Notes under the pieces: generated by a model | What the model was told of the DNA's origin: nothing | What the model saw: only the letters and a program-made list of their open reading frames with translations | Databases searched by the model: none | Shown: positions 59,649 to 64,000 of the stretch, piece by piece | Layout of the letters: each line of letters begins with the position of its first letter | Numbering within the stretch: the first letter of the stretch is position 1 | Source: UBA5399 sp964464145 | Lineage (GTDB): Bacteria; Bacillota; Clostridia; Christensenellales; Christensenellaceae | Direction of reading: 5' to 3' | Assembly: GCA_964464145.1 (NCBI GenBank) | Contig: CAYXFB010000005.1 | Location: forward strand, 1 to 64,000 | Length of the DNA: 64,000 bases | Program-made: the position numbers and the translations under genes

Positions 59649-61202
59649 TTATTCCTTACGATATTTTTCCAATATATCCGACATCACCGGATACTGGCTT
59701 TTCACGCCCTTGTACACTTCCTTGTATACGCCGAAAAGCTCCATGTATATTTCGTGATTCGCCATATTCGGCTCGTTTATATCCGTATATTCGCCCACCC
59801 AGTCCGAAACGACCGAGTAGTCCTTGAAAACGCCCGAACCCACGCCCGCTATGAGAGCGTTGCCCAGCGGTGCGCCGCCGCCGTCCTCCATGCGCGCCAC
59901 TGGCACGCCGAAAACGTCCGCCACTATCTGCCGCCAAAGATCGCTCTTCGCGCCGCCCTCGCCCACAACAAGCGGCGGATTGGCACGCACGTTGCTCTCC
60001 TTAAAGAACATATAGTTGTCATACAGTGCCAGCACAGCGCCCTCCATTAGCGCGCGCAGGAAGTGGCCGCGCGTGTGCGCCAGCGACATTCCGAATATTA
60101 CCGCCCTCGCCTTGGGGTCCCATATGGGTGTGCGTTCACCGCTGAAATAGGGTATCACCACCAGCCCGTCCGAGCCCACCGGCGCCTTTTTGGCCTCCAG
60201 ATTCATAACATCGTATACGTCTATGCCTATAGTATCGGCAAACTGTTTCTCGTACTGCGCGAATGTGTCGCGGAAGTAGCGCGTTACCGAGCCGAAGGCT
60301 ATGGTGGCGCCCACCGAAGCGAACATTCTGTCCGAATAGCCCGCGTGGCGCATGTTTATCATGTTCCAGGCAAAGTTGGCGTCCTCGTGTATCGCGCCCA
60401 TGCAGCCCGCCGTGCCCATAGTGAGCGACCAATCGCCGTCGTGTATGGCGCCGCCCGCCAAATAGCCCGCCGTAGCGTCCACCGCGCCCGCCATAACGGG
60501 TGTGCCCGCCTTTAGGCCCGTCCTTGCTGCCGCCTCCGTGGTCACCTCGCCTATCACCTTATCGCATTCGTATATGTCTGGCATTATTTCGGGGTCTATG
60601 CCAATTTCCTCCAGCATATCCCTGTCCCAATCGTCCTTGCGTATGTTGTAAGCTATGCCGATCAGCGCCGCGTTATTGTTGTCCGTTACGGCCTTGCCCG
60701 TCAGCTTCATCGCCGGGTAATCCGCCGCCGTTTGCAGCTTGTATGTCTTTTTGAAAAGCTCCGGGCGGTTGTTTTTTTCCCAAAGCAGCTTCACGGTACC
60801 GTAATAAGGGTCTATGGGGTTCGCGCTTACGTCAAACACCCGCTGATCGCCTATCTTTTCCTTGAGCCACTCGCTCTCCTTCACGCCGCGCCTGTCCATC
60901 CATATGTGTGAATACTGCATGGGCTTGAGGTCTTTATCCACTAGTATGCAGCCGGGTGAAAGCGCGCTTATGCTCACGCCCTTTATATCCGCCGCGTCTA
61001 TTCCCGCCTTATCTATCGCCGCCTTCATAGTGTCGGCAGTGGCGTTCCAATAATCCTCCGGGTTGTGCTCTGCCCAGGCCGGACGGGGTGTGTACAGCTT
61101 GTACTCTATGTAGTGGCTGCCCAGTATATTTCCGCTATCATCAATAACCACAGACTTCGCGCCGCTCGTGCCAACATCGCACCCCACTAAAAAATTTGCC
61201 AT
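59649..61202 (-). CDS. FGGY-family carbohydrate kinase (xylulokinase-like)
   Basis: A 517-residue kinase. The phosphate-binding strand is FLVGCDVGTSGAKSVVIDDS; the acceptor/metal site contains VMAGAVDATAGYLAGG and the FGGY-like C-terminal segment VVGEGGAKSDLWRQIVADVF. It should phosphorylate a ketose or polyol with ATP. It ends 200 bases upstream of the regulator-operator region and is not in the ABC operon. A good promoter (61429-61457) precedes it. It is about 25-30 percent similar by eye to the second kinase, so the two are not recent duplicates. Confidence 0.92.
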   Translation of the reverse strand: MANFLVGCDVGTSGAKSVVIDDSGNILGSHYIEYKLYTPRPAWAEHNPEDYWNATADTMKAAIDKAGIDAADIKGVSISALSPGCILVDKDLKPMQYSHIWMDRRGVKESEWLKEKIGDQRVFDVSANPIDPYYGTVKLLWEKNNRPELFKKTYKLQTAADYPAMKLTGKAVTDNNNAALIGIAYNIRKDDWDRDMLEEIGIDPEIMPDIYECDKVIGEVTTEAAARTGLKAGTPVMAGAVDATAGYLAGGAIHDGDWSLTMGTAGCMGAIHEDANFAWNMINMRHAGYSDRMFASVGATIAFGSVTRYFRDTFAQYEKQFADTIGIDVYDVMNLEAKKAPVGSDGLVVIPYFSGERTPIWDPKARAVIFGMSLAHTRGHFLRALMEGAVLALYDNYMFFKESNVRANPPLVVGEGGAKSDLWRQIVADVFGVPVARMEDGGGAPLGNALIAGVGSGVFKDYSVVSDWVGEYTDINEPNMANHEIYMELFGVYKEVYKGVKSQYPVMSDILEKYRKE

Positions 61203-61428
61203 ATCCTAAACTTTTCCTTTCTTTTTGGGCCTATCAATCGCCCCACTTCACACAACACTACGGAATCCGCATTTTGCTCAACCGATTTATCAACTCTAAT
61301 CCATCTACTCACAATGTATTCCGCGCTATTATTTTTACTGTATATTATTATTTAGGCTCTATACGCCCCATATCAGGCTGTTGTATTGTCATGTGTCATA
61401 CGTAAATTATCAAATGTTGTTTTACTAT

Positions 61429-61457
61429 ATTATGCACTGCTCTTGTGATTACTTCAA
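61429..61457 (-). promoter_or_regulatory. Sigma-A promoter of the first FGGY kinase gene
   Basis: Minus strand TTGAAG (61457-61452), 17-bp spacer, CATAAT (61434-61429). It gives a leader of about 220 bases. The remainder of 61203-61543 is AT-rich and holds no gene or clear structure that I can see. Confidence 0.6.
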
Positions 61458-61543
61458 CACTTTTTTTATCGTACCTTGTGTTTTGCATTTTTTTCATAAA
61501 TTGCCATTTTCGCGAAATTTATTTCCACTACTGTACAATCAAA

Positions 61544-61579
61544 ACGCCGGTCTTGGCTTGGAATGCTCAAAACCGGCGT
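61544..61579 (-). terminator. Terminator of the second FGGY kinase gene
   Basis: ACGCCGGT (61544-61551) pairs with ACCGGCGT (61572-61579); TTTTGATT follows on the minus strand. Confidence 0.85.
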
Positions 61580-61597
61580 CTATATCGTACGTCATTG

Positions 61598-63142
61598 TCA
61601 GGCTAGGCCGTTTATCTCCTGAATACGCTTGTAATAATCCCTAAGCTCCACGATATATTTCGCGTAGAGCTCCTTGAAGGGCAGATATACCTCGCGCATG
61701 CCCGGATTGGGCTGATACTCCTGCTTTATTCCCACGTGCGCCTTCGCAGTCTCCTTGAGATCGCCGAACACGCCGATAGCGTTGCCCGCCAGCAGCGCCG
61801 CCGCCCAGGTGGCAATATCGTCCCTATCCAGCACCTGATAGGTCTTGCCCGTAACGTCCGCGTTCATTTGCAGCCAGAATGGCGATTTCGCGCCGCCGCC
61901 CACAGTTTTAACCTTTTGCGGCAGGTTGTTATATTCGGGGTAGAACTGCTCTATCCTGTTGAAGGAAAGCTCGAAATCGAAGGTCAGGCTCTCCAGCAGC
62001 GCACGGTAGAAATGCTCCTTTTTGTGGCTCCAGTCGTGACCCATCCACATACCGCGCAGCGAACCGTCTATGGGCATAGCGCTGCCCGAAAGCAGGCCGA
62101 TAGCCATAAGCCCGTTCGATCCCGGAGGGATGACCTCCATTTTCTTTTCTATATCCTTGAACGCCTCGGAGAGCTTCTGCCCCTCCTCGCGCACGAATGT
62201 GTTTATAAACCAATCCAGCGTGATGCCCGAGCCGGTTATAAACTTTGTAACGTAAAAGCCGCCGGGAACGGGCGAGGGCAGGCAGTCGTAACGCCCCATT
62301 TCCATATCCGGACGGTATTCCGTAACGCACTTGTGTATTGCGCCGTAAGAGCTGGCTTCAAAGTTCATGTCCGCGGTGTCCACTATGGCAGAGCCTAGGC
62401 AGCCCGCCGTCTTGTCCCCCGCGCCTGAAACGAGCGCTATGCCGCTCTTGAGCCCGGTGGCCTGCGCCGTCTTTGCCGAAAGCTTACCGCAAATAAAGTT
62501 CGAATTTACGATCTTGGGCAGATACTTTTGATCGAGACCTATAGCGCCGCATATCTCATCCGACCACGCGCCCTTGTTTATGTCCGCAAGGCCGGTCCAT
62601 GTGGTGTAGGTGGTGTCTATTACCGCGTCCTCTATGTCCACATCGCCGAGCTGGCCTATTAGGTAACCGCTTATCATGAGATATTTGGCAATTTTTTTGC
62701 TCTGCTCCGGGAATTCGGTTTTGAACCATTCGTATTTGGGAGCCATCTGCGGGAAATTTGTGCCGCTTATCTGCAAAAATTTGCTCTTGAGCTGCTGCAT
62801 CTGCTTTTCGGCGTATGGCATATAGCGGCTGTCCAGCGAGCAGGACCAGGTGGTAACGTCGTTCCAGTCCTTATCCACGCCCATAAAGCCGGACATCTGG
62901 CCTGTAAAAGCTATCGCCTCAACATCCTTTGCGCGCTCGCCCAGCTCGTCACACACCTTTTTCATGCAGGCAACGGCCGAATCCACAAAAAACTCGCCCT
63001 TCTGCAAAAATACGCCCGGGCTGGGACGCTCGTCCTTCACGGGCTCCATTGCCACCGCAATGCAGTTGCTCCCCGTATCGTACACCGCCGCCTTTATAAA
63101 GCTGGTGCCCAGATCCAACGACATCAGTAGTGTCTTTTCCAT
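61598..63142 (-). CDS. Second FGGY-family carbohydrate kinase
   Basis: A 514-residue kinase. The first phosphate loop is MSLDLGTSFIKAAVYDTGSN, the ATP site contains VSGAGDKTAGCLGSAIVDTA, and the C-terminal lobe has VKTVGGGAKSPFWLQMNADV. It is one of two FGGY kinases here; substrate is unknown. ATG 63142 is followed by the conserved part; GAGGAG is 13 bases upstream. It is followed by a terminator, so it is not co-transcribed with the first kinase. A MITE-like element and the SorC regulator lie upstream. Confidence 0.92.
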   Translation of the reverse strand: MEKTLLMSLDLGTSFIKAAVYDTGSNCIAVAMEPVKDERPSPGVFLQKGEFFVDSAVACMKKVCDELGERAKDVEAIAFTGQMSGFMGVDKDWNDVTTWSCSLDSRYMPYAEKQMQQLKSKFLQISGTNFPQMAPKYEWFKTEFPEQSKKIAKYLMISGYLIGQLGDVDIEDAVIDTTYTTWTGLADINKGAWSDEICGAIGLDQKYLPKIVNSNFICGKLSAKTAQATGLKSGIALVSGAGDKTAGCLGSAIVDTADMNFEASSYGAIHKCVTEYRPDMEMGRYDCLPSPVPGGFYVTKFITGSGITLDWFINTFVREEGQKLSEAFKDIEKKMEVIPPGSNGLMAIGLLSGSAMPIDGSLRGMWMGHDWSHKKEHFYRALLESLTFDFELSFNRIEQFYPEYNNLPQKVKTVGGGAKSPFWLQMNADVTGKTYQVLDRDDIATWAAALLAGNAIGVFGDLKETAKAHVGIKQEYQPNPGMREVYLPFKELYAKYIVELRDYYKRIQEINGLA

Positions 63143-63219
63143 AACAATAAATACGCTCCTCTCGAATTTTAAAGTTTGGGTTTTTGCCTCGATCTTATTT
63201 TTTAATATCCATTCGACTC

Positions 63220-63402
63220 ATACTAATTCCATTTAAAAACATAAGGTGAATTCCGCCTTTGGCGGAAGAGAATATGCCCTGGGGCATTTATGTTTTTATA
63301 GCGCGTTAGCGCGTTTGGAATTGCATGAGACGTAGCCGCATAGCGGCACTGCGCAATTTTGCGCAGTATTTCAAATTAATGATTTTAATTTGAAATTAGT
63401 AT
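63220..63402. repeat. MITE-like intergenic element, copy 2 (183 bp)
   Basis: Ends ATACTAATTCC and, inverted, ATACTAATTTC. It shares with copy 1 the core TATAGCGCG-tta-GCGCG followed by TTTGGAATTGCATGAGACGT. The left stem is AAAAACATAA/TTATGTTTTT, containing extra hairpins (TTCCGCC/GGCGGAA and ATGCCC/GGGCAT); the right stem is ATTTCAAATTAA/TTAATTTGAAAT. The right terminus coincides with the stop codon of the SorC-type gene. Confidence 0.8.
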
Positions 63403-64000
63403 CACTTACCATCCAGCAGGTCAATTACCGCCTTTGCGGTATGCTCGCCCGTGTACAGCATATTTATGAAGCCGCCTCTCAGCGCTCCCAGTATGGCGCG
63501 CACCTTGTGGTTGCCCACGGCCACGCCCACGCGTATTTCCTTTTTCCTCAGCTCTTCAAGATCCAGCCCCACCGTGCGCTCGGATATCGTCCGGCTCACC
63601 GTCCTGCCCTCTATGTTATAATAGCGTCCGGCAATATCGCCCACCGCGCCCATCTCCATGAAGCGCTCGTACTCCGCCTTGGTATAGGCATTGCGTTGCA
63701 TTAGCACCGTTTGCGGCGAGACCCCGCCGATACTCATCACCGATATTCGCGAGGCGCGTATCATGTCCATTATAAATTTTATGTGGGAATCTTCCCTCAG
63801 AAGATCCGCATTTTCCTTAGTATCGAGTATCAGCGGAGCGGGCAGAATGTATCCGTCCGCATTGAAAAACTTGGCGAGCCGCACAACGTTTTGGCTGGAT
63901 TTTATGGAGATTATATCCCCCGCCAGCGAACCGTTCATAAGCACGACCTTAGAGCATTTTCTGCTGGCCCCGCCCATGTTCTCAAGCGCGCTTGCCAGCA
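63402..64000 (-). CDS. SorC/DeoR-type sugar-binding transcriptional regulator, C-terminal part only
   Basis: The frame stays open to the right edge, so about 199 C-terminal residues are visible and the DNA-binding N-terminus is missing. The part seen is the SorC sugar-binding domain: VRVGVAVGNH-type block (EIRVGVAVGNHKVRAILGAL), RGGFINMLYTGEHTAKAVID, and a GVSPQTVLMQ loop. It reads toward the second kinase, from which it is separated by the MITE-like element, and probably controls the kinase genes. There is no terminator hairpin other than those in the element. Confidence 0.88.
   Translation of the reverse strand, partial: LASALENMGGASRKCSKVVLMNGSLAGDIISIKSSQNVVRLAKFFNADGYILPAPLILDTKENADLLREDSHIKFIMDMIRASRISVMSIGGVSPQTVLMQRNAYTKAEYERFMEMGAVGDIAGRYYNIEGRTVSRTISERTVGLDLEELRKKEIRVGVAVGNHKVRAILGALRGGFINMLYTGEHTAKAVIDLLDGK

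Noticed and set aside
1..64000. tRNA, rRNA, phage, transposase or restriction-defence genes
   Set aside because: None was found on reading through; no integrase, transposase or toxin-antitoxin pair is recognisable among the supported genes.

Overview
The window looks like a scaffold from an anaerobic, probably motile, Gram-positive bacterium of the class Clostridia; the family cannot be fixed from the sequence. Supporting signs are strong GGAGG ribosome binding sites, frequent TTG starts, rubrerythrin and a flavin NADH oxidase (oxygen defence in anaerobes), a class B sortase, signal peptidase I, a GerMN-like protein, long-form HPF preceded by a raiA-type structured RNA, and c-di-GMP genes (GGDEF, HD-GYP). 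Isoleucine is coded mainly by ATA in many genes (13 of 20 Ile codons in prfB). A run of exactly 100 N at 6796-6895 inside a tandem repeat shows this is a draft assembly. I found no tRNA, rRNA, CRISPR array, phage or transposase gene.

Layout. 1-4986 (minus strand): a surface-glycan operon with GT2 and GT4 glycosyltransferases, an NAD-dependent epimerase, a flippase and a truncated pyruvyl-transferase-like gene, joined by 4-base ATGA overlaps or a 1-base gap. 5129-8438: NADH oxidase and a PAS-GGDEF cyclase, separated by a 114-bp tandem repeat. 8739-13899: GerMN-like protein, then a small protein and a large secreted subtilisin with six fibronectin III domains. 14003-20539: housekeeping genes prfB, secA, an alanine/sodium symporter, raiA RNA and hpf. 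20772-27702: HD-GYP response regulator, hybrid histidine kinase, rubrerythrin and a BspA-type leucine-rich repeat protein. 27799-34174: sugar epimerase-like protein, NUDIX hydrolase, membrane protein, murA, corA with a long leader, lepB. 34291-38833: a divergent repeat-containing flagellin, a candidate small RNA, an HD-domain protein, a degenerate GT2-GtrA fusion, thioredoxin. 38900-43874: aldo/keto reductase, two tiny conserved proteins, an alpha-amylase fused to an ACT-type domain, and a MATE transporter with an apparent attenuator. 44008-49233: dTDP-rhamnose synthesis (rfbACBD) with two GT2 enzymes. 49391-51313: sortase B and glycerol dehydrogenase. 51439-64000: a sugar-use island with a cupin, an arabinose/fucose isomerase-like enzyme, a CUT2 ABC transporter, a LacI regulator with matching operators, two FGGY kinases and a truncated SorC-type regulator.

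How they work together. The two glycan clusters and the flippase would build and export a rhamnose-containing surface polymer. The island at the right end would import a sugar by the ABC system, isomerise it and phosphorylate it under LacI and SorC control; its substrate is not evident and no aldolase or phosphosugar epimerase is present. The most unusual items are the amylase-ACT fusion, a covarying MITE-like repeat family whose ends sit on stop codons, the 114-bp hairpin repeat array, a candidate three-way-junction RNA at 36754-36868, and the repeat-bearing flagellin.
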